NCBI RefSeq assembly: GCF_900129315.1
Contig: NZ_FQUS01000003.1
Span: forward strand, 62,001-126,000
DNA from: Fodinibius roseus
GTDB lineage: Bacteria; Bacteroidota; Rhodothermia; Balneolales; Balneolaceae
Reading direction: 5' to 3'
Length of the DNA: 64,000 nucleotides
Shown one piece after another: positions 8,855-17,481 of this stretch (position 1 is the first letter of the stretch; every line of letters begins with the position of its first letter). Both the position numbers and the translations under genes were made by a program. A model generated the notes under the pieces. That model saw only the letters and a program-made list of their open reading frames with translations. It was not told where the DNA came from and did not search any database.

Positions 8855-10651
8855 ATGTTATTTATGGCGTGGAAACGAACCCACAACTGTGGAGAACTGA
8901 CAGCGGAACATACAGGTGAAAAGATTATTCTGAACGGGTGGGTAGCCACCCGTCGCGATCTGGGCGGGGTTATTTTTATCGACCTGCGGGACCGTCACGG
9001 CATTACCCAGATTGTATTTAATGAGACGGACAAAAAGCTGCATGAGAAAGCCGAGCAGCTGCGAGGTGAATATGTGATCGGCGTGAAGGGAGTGGTCGAA
9101 AGACGGGATGAGGAGAATATAAATCCCGACCTTGATACCGGGGATATTGAAATTATAGTAACGGATCTTCAGATATACTCAAAAGCGGAAACCCCTCCTT
9201 TTGAGATCAAGGAAGACATTGCCACAGGTGAAGAGATCCGGTTGACCTATCGTTACCTGGACCTGCGTCGCCCCGATCTCCAGCGGAATATGATCCTTCG
9301 CTCCGATTTTTATCAGTCGGTTCGCTCTTTCTATCATGATCGCGATTTTATGGAAGTCGAAACGCCGGTACTGATGAAAAGTACCCCGGAAGGCGCCCGC
9401 GATTACCTGGTGCCCAGCCGCGTAAATGCCGGCAAGTTTTTTGCGCTGCCCCAGAGTCCGCAGACCTATAAGCAGCTGCTTATGGTCTCCGGCTTCGACC
9501 GCTATTTCCAAATCGTAAAATGCTTCCGGGATGAAGACCTGCGGGCCGACCGCCAGCCCGAGTTTACCCAGATTGATGTGGAGATGTCGTTCGTCGATGA
9601 AGAGGCTGTGATGAGCAATACCGAGGCGTTGATGCGGAAGCTGATGAAAGAAACCATCGGCCGGGAGATCGAAACCTCATTCAGGCGAATGACCTATGAG
9701 GAGGCGATTAAAACCTACGGCACGGATAAACCGGATACGCGTTTCGGACTGGAGTTTGCCGACTTTTCAGAGCTGGTCAAAGATTCTGAGTTTAATATTT
9801 TTTCCGGTACGGTTGAGAAGGGCGGCGCCGTGCTGGGTATCACCGTGCCGGGACAGGGAAGCATGGGGCGCGGGGCCATTGACCGGCTCACCGAACGCGT
9901 TCAGAAAGAAACCGGGGCCGGGGGACTCATTTATATAAAGCTGAATGAAAAAGACGGGGTAAAATGCAGCGTTGAGAAGTTCCTGAAAGAAGAAACCGTG
10001 CAGGCCATGGTCGAGCGGGCGGAAGCGGAGATGGGTGACCTGGTGCTTATCCTGGCGGGAGGCAGTCCCGATGTATACCAGCAGATGAACAAGTTGCGCC
10101 TGATGATGGGCGAAGAACATAACCTTATTAACAAGGATGAATTTGAGTTCCTCTGGGTAACCGACTTTCCGCTCGTAGAGTGGAGCCGTGAAGATCAGCG
10201 ATACCAGGCCCTGCACCATCCGTTTACGGCTCCGCATCGCGGGGATGTGGACCGGCTGGATGAGGATCCGGCCTCTGTGCGATCACGGGCATACGACCTG
10301 GTCCTGAATGGCTATGAGATTGGCGGCGGTTCAATTCGTATCCATGACCGGGAGCTGCAAAAGCGTATGTTCAAGCTCCTGGGTATCGATGAAGAGGAAG
10401 CGGAGGAACGATTTGGGTTCCTGCTCGAAGCCTTTAAATACGGCGTTCCCCCCCACGGAGGCATTGCGCTGGGAGTGGATCGAATCATTATGATCCTTTC
10501 GGGAGGCAACAGCCTGCGGGATGTCATCGCTTTCCCCAAAAACCAGAAGGCACAGAGCCTCATGGATAACAGTCCCGCATATGTCGATCAGGAACAGCTC
10601 GATGAACTGCATATCCGGTTGAAGCGCGGCGTGGGGGAAGAACACGAATAA
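8855..10651 (+). CDS. aspS: Aspartate--tRNA ligase
   Basis: Class IIb aminoacyl-tRNA synthetase of the bacterial type, 598 residues. The N-terminal OB fold binds the anticodon (NGWVATRRDLGGVIFIDLRD). Then come GARDYLVPSR and FALPQSPQ, motif 2 (FRDEDLRADRQPEFTQ), the bacterial GAD insertion (about residues 300-420) and motif 3 (GIALGVDRIIMIL). Leu in RRDLGG is typical of discriminating enzymes that charge only tRNA-Asp; non-discriminating ones usually have His there. The start could instead be the Met three codons later (8864, MAWKRTHNCGEL), which matches relatives better. The DUF429 gene follows after 30 bases. Confidence 0.97.
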   Translation: MLFMAWKRTHNCGELTAEHTGEKIILNGWVATRRDLGGVIFIDLRDRHGITQIVFNETDKKLHEKAEQLRGEYVIGVKGVVERRDEENINPDLDTGDIEIIVTDLQIYSKAETPPFEIKEDIATGEEIRLTYRYLDLRRPDLQRNMILRSDFYQSVRSFYHDRDFMEVETPVLMKSTPEGARDYLVPSRVNAGKFFALPQSPQTYKQLLMVSGFDRYFQIVKCFRDEDLRADRQPEFTQIDVEMSFVDEEAVMSNTEALMRKLMKETIGREIETSFRRMTYEEAIKTYGTDKPDTRFGLEFADFSELVKDSEFNIFSGTVEKGGAVLGITVPGQGSMGRGAIDRLTERVQKETGAGGLIYIKLNEKDGVKCSVEKFLKEETVQAMVERAEAEMGDLVLILAGGSPDVYQQMNKLRLMMGEEHNLINKDEFEFLWVTDFPLVEWSREDQRYQALHHPFTAPHRGDVDRLDEDPASVRSRAYDLVLNGYEIGGGSIRIHDRELQKRMFKLLGIDEEEAEERFGFLLEAFKYGVPPHGGIALGVDRIIMILSGGNSLRDVIAFPKNQKAQSLMDNSPAYVDQEQLDELHIRLKRGVGEEHE

Positions 10652-10681
10652 CGTAACCATAAAGACAGACAGAGGGATAGT

Positions 10682-11392
10682 TTGAAAACCTTAGGTATTG
10701 ACGGCTGCAGGGCGGGATGGATCGCCATATCGCTTGATGAGGATCATGCAGGATACTGGCTGCTGGAATCGGACCGGGAGCTGGGAACCTATTTTGAAGC
10801 ATACGACCGCATCTTTATTGATGTGCCCATCGGGCTGGAGGAAGAAGCGTATGTGCGGGAATGCGACCGTCTTCTCCGGGATGTTTTGGGGGCTGACTAT
10901 ACGGCCAGCGTTTTCAATCCTCCCATTCGGCGGGCTCTGCACGCTCCCACCTATGGTGAAGCTTCCATGATCAGCTACGAGGCGACCGGTAAAAAAGTGT
11001 CGATTCAGTCCTGGAATATTACCCCGGAGATTAAAGCTGTTGATCAGTACCTGCAGCAGGATAAAACACTTCGGGAGAAGATTTTTGAAAGTCACCCGGA
11101 GCTGCTTTTCCAAAAACTGAACGGGGGAAATCCCATCCTGCAGAAAAAAGCTACCAAGAAGGGCCTGCGTCACCGCCTGGACCTCATCAAAGAAGAGAGT
11201 ACCTACGCTGATGACTTTTTCCGGGATATTAAAGAGGAATATCGCCGGAATCAGGTTGATGAAGACGATATCGTGGATGCCATGGTCCTGGCCCTGTTCG
11301 CCCGGGATTCGCTGAATCGGGAGATTAAAACAATCCCGGAAGACCCTCCTGCCGACGAAACCGGTCTTAAAATGGCCATTCATTATCTTTAA
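10682..11392 (+). CDS. DUF429 protein, predicted RNase H-like nuclease fold
   Basis: A 236-residue DUF429 protein. It opens with GIDGCRAGW, the family's first strand with a conserved Asp, followed by IFIDVPIGL (second acidic strand), FNPPIRRALH, SHPELLFQKL and the C-terminal VDEDDIVDAMVLALFAR acidic helix. These match the scattered Asp/Glu pattern of RNase H-fold nucleases; activity is predicted only. The start is TTG at 10682, supported by an upstream gaggga at ribosome-binding distance and by the family motif beginning within six residues. It lies 30 bases after aspS and is probably co-transcribed with it. It converges on sthA. Confidence 0.85.
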   Translation: MKTLGIDGCRAGWIAISLDEDHAGYWLLESDRELGTYFEAYDRIFIDVPIGLEEEAYVRECDRLLRDVLGADYTASVFNPPIRRALHAPTYGEASMISYEATGKKVSIQSWNITPEIKAVDQYLQQDKTLREKIFESHPELLFQKLNGGNPILQKKATKKGLRHRLDLIKEESTYADDFFRDIKEEYRRNQVDEDDIVDAMVLALFARDSLNREIKTIPEDPPADETGLKMAIHYL

Positions 11393-11574
11393 AAGGGGAT
11401 TACTATCTATTTATCGGTTATTCGTGAATGACCAGGCGGAGGGAATGTGAGCACGGACTATTCACCGGAAACGGGATATTTCGCACTCATGCGAGAATAA
11501 TTAGGGTGAAGCCTTTTCTTGAAATTCAGAGATGTCCCGAAAACTCCACCAAAGAGATAACTCAAAATTCAATA

Positions 11575-13032
11575 TTACCCATCCCGCTCTCCCAGGATAT
11601 TCCGGTATTTTACTCCGTTCTGGTATACGCGGTTGACGCCATTAAAAGCAGCTATGCGGTAGGCCTCGCTCAGGGTGGGATAGTTCATGACATGCTGTAT
11701 AAAATACCGTACATCCCCGTCAAGAGCCATGACCGACTGGCCCAGGTGAATAAGATTGGCGGCCTCATCCCCGAGAATATGGACGCCCAGCAGCTTGAAG
11801 GTGTCGGTGCGGAAAACAAGCTTAAGCAGCCCGTCGCTGTGATTGGTCATATCCGCTTTGGTAATTTCACTGAAATGAGCCCGGCCTATGGTAATGTCCA
11901 GGCCTGTTGCCTGTGCTTCCTGTTCGGTCATTCCGATATTCGAAATTTCGGGAATGGTATAGATACCGTAGGGAATTTGTTCTGGCATTTCCAGGCTGGA
12001 GATGCTAAACATATTGCATGCTGCCAGGCGCCCCTGTGTAAATGAGGCGGAGGCCAGTCTGGGAAAGCCTATGACGTCCCCGGCGGCGTAAATGTTGTCA
12101 ATAGTTGTTTTATAGGCTTCATCAACGATCACAAAATTACCGGCATCGGTCCGGACTCCTACCTTGTCGAGGTTTAGATTTTCTACATTGGGTTTGCGAC
12201 CGCCGAGATATAAGACGTGCTCTGTTTCTATTACCTGGAGCTGTTGGTTGCCGGACTTATCTTTAAATTTAACTTCGGTATTATTGCGAAGGGCATTGAA
12301 TTCCACATCCTGGATCGACACATTATTTTTGATGCTGATGCCCCTGCTGTCAAGGGCCTTTTTAAAATGATCCTTGATTTCAAGATCTAAAAAGGGGAGG
12401 TAATCCTGCTGCTCGTTCAGCAGGGTGACATGTGTACCCAGTGCAGCAAAGATGGTAGCGTATTCGAACGCGCTTACACTGGAACCGATGACGACCAACC
12501 GTCGGGGAATATGCGTAAGGTCAAGGATTGATTTGTAATCCAGGATCTTGTTGTGATCGATTTCAAAGGTCTCCGGTTCCGTGGGACTGCTGCCGGTACA
12601 CAGCAGAATATAGTCGGCGCTGTAGGTTTCCGTGGTGCCCAAATGCGTTTCGACTTCTACGGTATGTTCATCCTTGAGGCGGCCGAATCCGCGCGCGACA
12701 TCCACCTTATTATTGATGAAATCATTTTTTACTTTCCGGTTTTCCTTTTCCAGGATCTCTTGCTTGTATTGAAGCAGGTCCGTCATTCGAAACCGTTCAT
12801 ACGGTTTTTTGTTCTCGTGGTCACCGAACTGGCTGTTAAATTCCAGAATGGTCTTGGCAGCCTCGCGCAATGCTTTACTGGGGACGGTGCCGGTATTGAT
12901 CCAGGTTCCTCCCAGGTAATCTTCGTGCGATTCAACTACCAGTACTTGCTGGTCAAATTTAGAACTTTGCATGGCACACGAAAAACCAGCTGGCCCGCTG
13001 CCAATAATAATTACGTTATAATCTCGACTCAT
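11575..13032 (-). CDS. sthA: Soluble pyridine nucleotide transhydrogenase (SthA-like)
   Basis: FAD-dependent disulfide-reductase family protein, 485 residues. The N-terminal FAD fingerprint is IIGSGPAGFSCAM. The site that carries the redox-active CxxxxC in lipoamide or glutathione reductases reads GGTWINTGTVPSKALREA, with no cysteines. That is the hallmark of energy-independent NAD(P)+ transhydrogenases, which exchange hydride between NADPH and NAD+. The NAD domain (VVIGSSVSAFEYATIFAALG), the second FAD motif (NIYAAGDVIGFP) and the dimer domain (LLGVHILGDEAANLIHLG) follow in order. The gene is divergent from sodA, so the pair may share control linked to redox state. Confidence 0.92.
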   Translation of the reverse strand: MSRDYNVIIIGSGPAGFSCAMQSSKFDQQVLVVESHEDYLGGTWINTGTVPSKALREAAKTILEFNSQFGDHENKKPYERFRMTDLLQYKQEILEKENRKVKNDFINNKVDVARGFGRLKDEHTVEVETHLGTTETYSADYILLCTGSSPTEPETFEIDHNKILDYKSILDLTHIPRRLVVIGSSVSAFEYATIFAALGTHVTLLNEQQDYLPFLDLEIKDHFKKALDSRGISIKNNVSIQDVEFNALRNNTEVKFKDKSGNQQLQVIETEHVLYLGGRKPNVENLNLDKVGVRTDAGNFVIVDEAYKTTIDNIYAAGDVIGFPRLASASFTQGRLAACNMFSISSLEMPEQIPYGIYTIPEISNIGMTEQEAQATGLDITIGRAHFSEITKADMTNHSDGLLKLVFRTDTFKLLGVHILGDEAANLIHLGQSVMALDGDVRYFIQHVMNYPTLSEAYRIAAFNGVNRVYQNGVKYRNILGERDG

Positions 13033-13187
13033 GGTACAATGTAATCGCTAAAGGTTTTTGTGACAAGAAAAGTAAAATAGATGAATTTGCGAAGGATTTC
13101 TCCGTTTTAAGCGATTAGTTTTAAATTTTTTAAAATTGGAACGAAAATATCGTCGTTTTTGATTGGGAGTGTGCTAATAAGATGCTA

Positions 13188-13220
13188 AATTTAACTCCTT
13201 GATTCATAAGGAGTTAAATT
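13188..13220. promoter_or_regulatory. Perfect 13-bp inverted repeat between sthA and sodA
   Basis: AATTTAACTCCTT (13188-13200) and its exact complement AAGGAGTTAAATT (13208-13220) flank a 7-base spacer. It sits about 155 bases before the sthA start and 55 before the sodA start. No T-run follows on either side, so it is not a standard terminator. It may be an operator for a dimeric regulator, or a hairpin in the sodA leader that would hide an AAGGAG sequence. Confidence 0.6.
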
Positions 13221-13275
13221 CTTTACACACACTATTATATAGTACGAATTCTAAAATTTTAAAATTGTAACAATT

Positions 13276-13884
13276 ATGGCTTACGAATTACCTGACCTCC
13301 CATACGATTACGATGCATTGGAACCTCATATTGATGAGCGTACCATGAAAATTCATCATACCAAGCACCATCAGGGATACACCAACAAGGTGAATGCTGC
13401 CCTGGATGGACATGAATTTGCTGACCTCCCGATTGAAGAGGTTTTACAACGCATTAACGATGTTCCCAAGGACATCCGCCAGGCGGTGATCAACAATGGC
13501 GGTGGCTATGCTAACCACAAACTATTTTGGACGATTCTCTCTCCGAACGGCGGCGGACCTGCTACCGGCGATGTTGCGGATGCGATTGACGACGAGTTCG
13601 GAAGTTTTGCTGATTTTAAGGAAACGTTCAGTAACTCCGCAACCGGGCAGTTCGGTTCCGGATGGGGTTGGCTGTGTGTCAAAGATGACGGCAGTCTCGA
13701 AGTACTCTCCACGGCTAATCAGAACAGTCCCTATATGAATGGTCTGACCCCTATTTTGGGCGTTGACGTCTGGGAGCACGCGTACTATCTGCACTATCAG
13801 AATAAACGCGGTGATTATGTCGAACATTTCTGGAATCTGGTCAACTGGGACCAGGTGAATGAATATTATGCAGAGGCTACGTAA
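13276..13884 (+). CDS. sodA: Superoxide dismutase, Fe/Mn family
   Basis: Converts superoxide to oxygen and hydrogen peroxide; 202 residues, the usual length. The N-terminal domain has [16 protein letters not shown] with the first metal His, and [11 protein letters not shown] with the second. The C-terminal domain has FGSGWGWL and [15 protein letters not shown] with the Asp and His that complete the four-ligand site. I cannot decide between iron and manganese from these motifs, so the symbol follows the usual default. There is no signal peptide, so it is cytoplasmic. A strong terminator follows at 13921, making it a single-gene transcript. An inverted repeat upstream may control it. Confidence 0.95.
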   Translation: MAYELPDLPYDYDALEPHIDERTMKIHHTKHHQGYTNKVNAALDGHEFADLPIEEVLQRINDVPKDIRQAVINNGGGYANHKLFWTILSPNGGGPATGDVADAIDDEFGSFADFKETFSNSATGQFGSGWGWLCVKDDGSLEVLSTANQNSPYMNGLTPILGVDVWEHAYYLHYQNKRGDYVEHFWNLVNWDQVNEYYAEAT

Positions 13885-13920
13885 TAGGAGTTTTTGTTGA
13901 GAAGTGTAAATATAAAAATG

Positions 13921-13956
13921 AGAAAACGCTCCGCGGACGACGGTGGAGCGTTTTCT
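13921..13956 (+). terminator. Rho-independent terminator after sodA
   Basis: A 12-bp perfect stem, AGAAAACGCTCC paired with GGAGCGTTTTCT around a 12-base loop, ends in a T-rich tract (ttttcttctt). It lies 37 bases after the sodA stop and before the bacilliredoxin gene. The A and T runs on both sides could let it work in either direction. Confidence 0.85.
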
Positions 13957-14030
13957 TCTTCAATACTTCATAAAAGCTTGTTATATTGGGTTTTAAATGA
14001 TAGCTGCAAAACAAAAAAGGATGTTTTATT

Positions 14031-14486
14031 ATGCAATTTGGATTAGGAACCGGACCTGATGTTTCATGGATGCGTGAAGAACTGACAGACCTGGGCGTCG
14101 AGGAGTTGAAGACCGTCGAAGATGTCGATCGTGCAATGAAGGAATATAACGAAGGCACTATGCTTATGGTGATTAATTCCGTTTGCGGATGCGCGGCCGG
14201 GAATGCACGACCGGGGGTTAAGATAGCCCTTGAAGAATCGGAAGATACGCCGGATCACATGGTTACCGTTTTTGCCGGCCAGGATAACGAAGCGACGGCC
14301 CGGGCCCGTGAGTATTTCAGCGAATACCCGCCCTCCTCTCCGGCTTTTGCGTATTTTCAGGATGGAGAGATCAAGGCTATGATTCCGCGGCATCGTATTG
14401 AAGGACGTACGAAGCAGGAAGTAGCCAGCGATTTAAAAATGGTATTTGAAGCCTTTAACGGGGAGAAAGAAGCCGAAGAAGGGTAG
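14031..14486 (+). CDS. BrxA/BrxB-family bacilliredoxin
   Basis: DUF1094/bacilliredoxin family protein of 151 residues. These thioredoxin-fold proteins remove bacillithiol from S-bacillithiolated proteins in organisms that make that thiol. The diagnostic CGC motif is in NSVCGCAAGNARPG (Cys52 and Cys54). The C-terminal segment (YFQDGEIKAMIPRHRIEGR) also fits. An aaagga about 12 bases before the ATG serves as ribosome-binding site. It follows the sodA terminator and converges on the AarF gene 24 bases away. Together with sodA and sthA it gives a small redox-defence neighbourhood; bacillithiol use by this organism is inferred from the motif. Confidence 0.92.
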   Translation: MQFGLGTGPDVSWMREELTDLGVEELKTVEDVDRAMKEYNEGTMLMVINSVCGCAAGNARPGVKIALEESEDTPDHMVTVFAGQDNEATARAREYFSEYPPSSPAFAYFQDGEIKAMIPRHRIEGRTKQEVASDLKMVFEAFNGEKEAEEG

Positions 14487-14510
14487 TGTTCGCTGCCACA
14501 ATAGCGCAGG

Positions 14511-15842
14511 TCATATCGCCGGGTCATTTTCCATTTCACCCAGCACCTTCTGCGTAATCTCTTTACTCCGGCGCGTATCTATCCGGGCCTGCAGTTTCAT
14601 CAGGATGCTATAGAGTCCCATGTGGACTTTGGTGCTGTATATGAAGTTTTTATCGCCGCGAGGTTCATTCATAATCGGCATTTTTCTGGCGTAATGATTG
14701 ATTCGCCGCTTGAAAGAGGGATTACCGAAATCGAAGTTATCCTTCATATACGGGCGGGCAAAGGTGTTGCCGTAGTTCTTGCAAAACTGGAAGAACTCCT
14801 CCTCCTTTTCGGGATTGTCCGGGTTTGCCTTGATGATATCCAGGCGGGTATAGAGGTCCCGGATCGCTTCTTCATCCCCCTCGAGATGCATCGGAAGCAG
14901 TTGCATGTAGTTTTGGGTAAACTCTTCATCAAATTTCTTAACGCACCCGAAGTCAATGACCCCCAGCCGGCCGTCATCCCGGAAAAAGAAATTGCCCGGG
15001 TGAGTATCGGCATGAATAAAGTTTCTCTGCTCTACCTGATCGTGAAAGAAATTCCATAGCAGCTGTCCGAAGTGATTACGTTGCTGCCGGGAAGGATCTG
15101 TTTCCAACAGCTCCTTCAGGTGCTTCCCTTCCACAAACGTCATCGTCAGCACCTTGCGGGAGGACAGATCCTTAATCCAGCGGGGAGTGACAACGGATTC
15201 TCCGAAGAATCTCCGGTGAAAATACTCGATATATTCGCCTTCCTGCCGATAGTCGGTTTCTTCCATCAGGGTCGCCTCTACCTCATCAAAATAATCATCC
15301 AGGTTGGCCCCCCGTTTGGCCAGCCGCTTGACCAGCGACTTGGCCATGGCCATATCCGAGTGGATGGTATTACGCACATTGGGATACTGGATCTTAACGG
15401 CGACTTTTTGTCCATCGTGCAGCCGGGCTTCATGTACCTGCCCGATCGAGGCGGCAGCAATAGCCTCCGGTTCAAAATGCGAAAATAGCGCTTCGGGATA
15501 ATCGCCCAGCTCTTTTTTGATAATCGACCGCGCCAGCGCCTTGTTGATAGGCGGCACGCTGTACTGGGCTTCGCTCATTACTTCAGCAAACTCGCCGGGC
15601 AGTACGCCCTCATCCATACTCAGCGACTGGGCTATTTTCAGCGCCGTACCGCGCAGCTTGGTAAACTCATTAAACACCTGCCGGGCATTGTCGGTATGGA
15701 ACTGGCGTCCCTCTTCTTTGCTCTCTTTTTGGCCCATGGATTTTTTGAGATAACGCTTGGCGTAGTTGGTGCCGACTTTAAGGCCTGTTTTAGCAAATAT
15801 TTTGCCACGTTCAAGTTTGGATGATGGAAAATCGTCGTTCAT
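14511..15842 (-). CDS. AarF/UbiB (ABC1) family atypical kinase
   Basis: A 443-residue ABC1/ADCK/UbiB protein. It shows the family's KxGQ-like helix as RGTALKIAQSLSMDEG (about residues 60-75), the ATP-binding Lys in VAVKIQYPNVR (about 150), the catalytic-loop region HADTHPGNFFF (about 280) and the metal-binding VIDFGCVKKF (about 295). Relatives support ubiquinone or isoprenoid-lipid metabolism, and many act as ATPases. No C-terminal transmembrane pair is obvious, unlike E. coli UbiB. It begins 3 bases after the TetR gene, so the two are translated from one message. Confidence 0.9.
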   Translation of the reverse strand: MNDDFPSSKLERGKIFAKTGLKVGTNYAKRYLKKSMGQKESKEEGRQFHTDNARQVFNEFTKLRGTALKIAQSLSMDEGVLPGEFAEVMSEAQYSVPPINKALARSIIKKELGDYPEALFSHFEPEAIAAASIGQVHEARLHDGQKVAVKIQYPNVRNTIHSDMAMAKSLVKRLAKRGANLDDYFDEVEATLMEETDYRQEGEYIEYFHRRFFGESVVTPRWIKDLSSRKVLTMTFVEGKHLKELLETDPSRQQRNHFGQLLWNFFHDQVEQRNFIHADTHPGNFFFRDDGRLGVIDFGCVKKFDEEFTQNYMQLLPMHLEGDEEAIRDLYTRLDIIKANPDNPEKEEEFFQFCKNYGNTFARPYMKDNFDFGNPSFKRRINHYARKMPIMNEPRGDKNFIYSTKVHMGLYSILMKLQARIDTRRSKEITQKVLGEMENDPAI

Positions 15843-15845
15843 GAA

Positions 15846-16544
15846 CTATCGAATTTCTATTTTTGAAAAAATCTGTTTAACAACCGGAATTTCGCATAAA
15901 AAATTTTCCCGGTTGGCATATAAAAATTTACCCAGCTCAAACCCCCGGTCGAGAACGGAGCTATACATCAATTCCTGCAAAAAAGTCGTTAACTTGTCCG
16001 TAAGCTCCATCGTCAGTTCATAATCCTCGCTGGTATCAGACAGCCGAAACCGGATGAGTCCGAGGTATTTATTTCGCAGGAAGGCATAAAAAATGTCATT
16101 CATGAGGACCGAAGAACTGGCCGGAAGTCGCGGGTCGTCTTCCAACAGCTGCCGGAGCAGCTCCTCTGTCTCCATTTCAAAATCAGTCCTGCTGCAGGAG
16201 CGTAAAATAAGATTCTGAAAGGTATCTTCCACAAAGGCTTTCTTTTCATCCAGCATATCGAAGCTGGCATACGCAAAGTTCGAAAGTTTTTCGCTGAGCG
16301 TGTAGGAGTCGAAGTGGTCGATTTCATCGATCATCAGCCGGTAGCGATAGATGATCGCTGTATAATAAAACTGGAGGATAGCTTGCTTGTTCGGGAAATA
16401 ATTAAAGACGTCTGCAGGATCTATGCCAACAGTGTTAGCGACGTCTTTAATCAGAAAATGACCATCGCCTTCCACAAACAGATCAGTTGCGGCATCGGCA
16501 ATGGCAAATTTAATTTCAGCTGTTTCGGGATCGAAGGTCGTCAT
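15846..16544 (-). CDS. TetR/AcrR-family transcriptional regulator
   Basis: A 232-residue regulator with an N-terminal helix-turn-helix: AIADAATDLFVEGD, FLIKDVANTVGIDPADVFNYFPNK and AILQFYY fit the TetR pattern of three helices ending in YFxxK. The C-terminal ligand-binding part (about 60-232) is helical and unassigned. Its stop lies 3 bases before the AarF start, which implies co-transcription and probably self-regulation of the pair. The upstream 230 bases to the DinB gene contain no other gene and should hold the promoter. The ligand is unknown. Confidence 0.88.
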   Translation of the reverse strand: MTTFDPETAEIKFAIADAATDLFVEGDGHFLIKDVANTVGIDPADVFNYFPNKQAILQFYYTAIIYRYRLMIDEIDHFDSYTLSEKLSNFAYASFDMLDEKKAFVEDTFQNLILRSCSRTDFEMETEELLRQLLEDDPRLPASSSVLMNDIFYAFLRNKYLGLIRFRLSDTSEDYELTMELTDKLTTFLQELMYSSVLDRGFELGKFLYANRENFLCEIPVVKQIFSKIEIR

Positions 16545-16775
16545 AATAAAAACTTCTGATCGTTAAGGGTGTGTATGGCAGCTTGCGCCTGGATAAACAC
16601 ATAACAGAAATAACACCATACCGCGAGTTTAAATATCGGGAACCGCTGAAGGGATCCTCTATATGCCACTTCCTCACACAGACTATTCCGTGATTTGTTT
16701 TGATTACTTAACAAGACATTGTTCGTTTTCTCACAAGAGAAACGTAGCACCGGAGATTTAATTATATATTCATAT

Positions 16776-17369
16776 TCATCCCGCGTGTGGCTTTCCATAC
16801 TTTTCCTTGAGAACCGACAAGGTTTGCTCCGCCTGCCAGTGGTGCCGGCGCTGGTGCGCAATGGTTAGCAGGTAATACTCTGAGAAGGTAAGTTTGAGAA
16901 AGCCTGCTATCGGATGCGAAACTTTGGTTCCGCTTAAATCAATATGTTCATTTTTGGCATGCTCAAGCTGAGCTATAAATTGATCCTGCAGCTCCATAAA
17001 CTCGTCCAACAACTCGAACCGGTTGTAGTCGGCCGTAACCTCAGGCTCCATTGATGACATCGTTTTTAACCTGAAAGAGTAAGGCGGTTCAAAAAAATCG
17101 GCAGCCTTTTTCCACAGCCAACGGGGTCGGAAGGATTGGTCCACATTGTGAATTCTCTTCCTGCTATTTTGCAGGGCACGGCTTAAGTTTCTATGATATA
17201 TATATCCGAATTTGATAAGATGATGATAGCACTCTGCAACGCACCATCTGTTTTGGGCCGGAGGTTTCAGAAAATAGGCTTCATCCACGGAGAGGAGAAA
17301 ATCCTCCGCTGTTTCTTTAGCCTCGGCAAACTGTTGTATATACCAATCAAAGCTGTACCGCAAGATCAT
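16776..17369 (-). CDS. DinB-family putative metal-dependent hydrolase
   Basis: A 197-residue DinB/DUF664-like four-helix bundle protein. The expected metal-binding histidines are seen in WCVAECYHHLIKFG (about residue 44-55) and in the C-terminal IAHQRRHHWQAEQTL (about 170). Members include thiol S-transferases for bacillithiol or mycothiol, and many have no known role. The presence of a bacilliredoxin 2.3 kb away makes a thiol-transferase role thinkable, but nothing in the sequence settles it. It is transcribed divergently from the YihY gene and in the same direction as tetR-aarF, with a 231-base gap to the latter. Confidence 0.8.
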   Translation of the reverse strand: MILRYSFDWYIQQFAEAKETAEDFLLSVDEAYFLKPPAQNRWCVAECYHHLIKFGYIYHRNLSRALQNSRKRIHNVDQSFRPRWLWKKAADFFEPPYSFRLKTMSSMEPEVTADYNRFELLDEFMELQDQFIAQLEHAKNEHIDLSGTKVSHPIAGFLKLTFSEYYLLTIAHQRRHHWQAEQTLSVLKEKYGKPHAG

Positions 17370-17481
17370 GGGTGGGAGATATGCTGATTAAGGTTTAACT
17401 TATTGAATAGCTGGCAGATTAATAATAATCACCAGTATAACATTATAATGTAACTATAAAATAGCCATTTGGGAGACCGTT

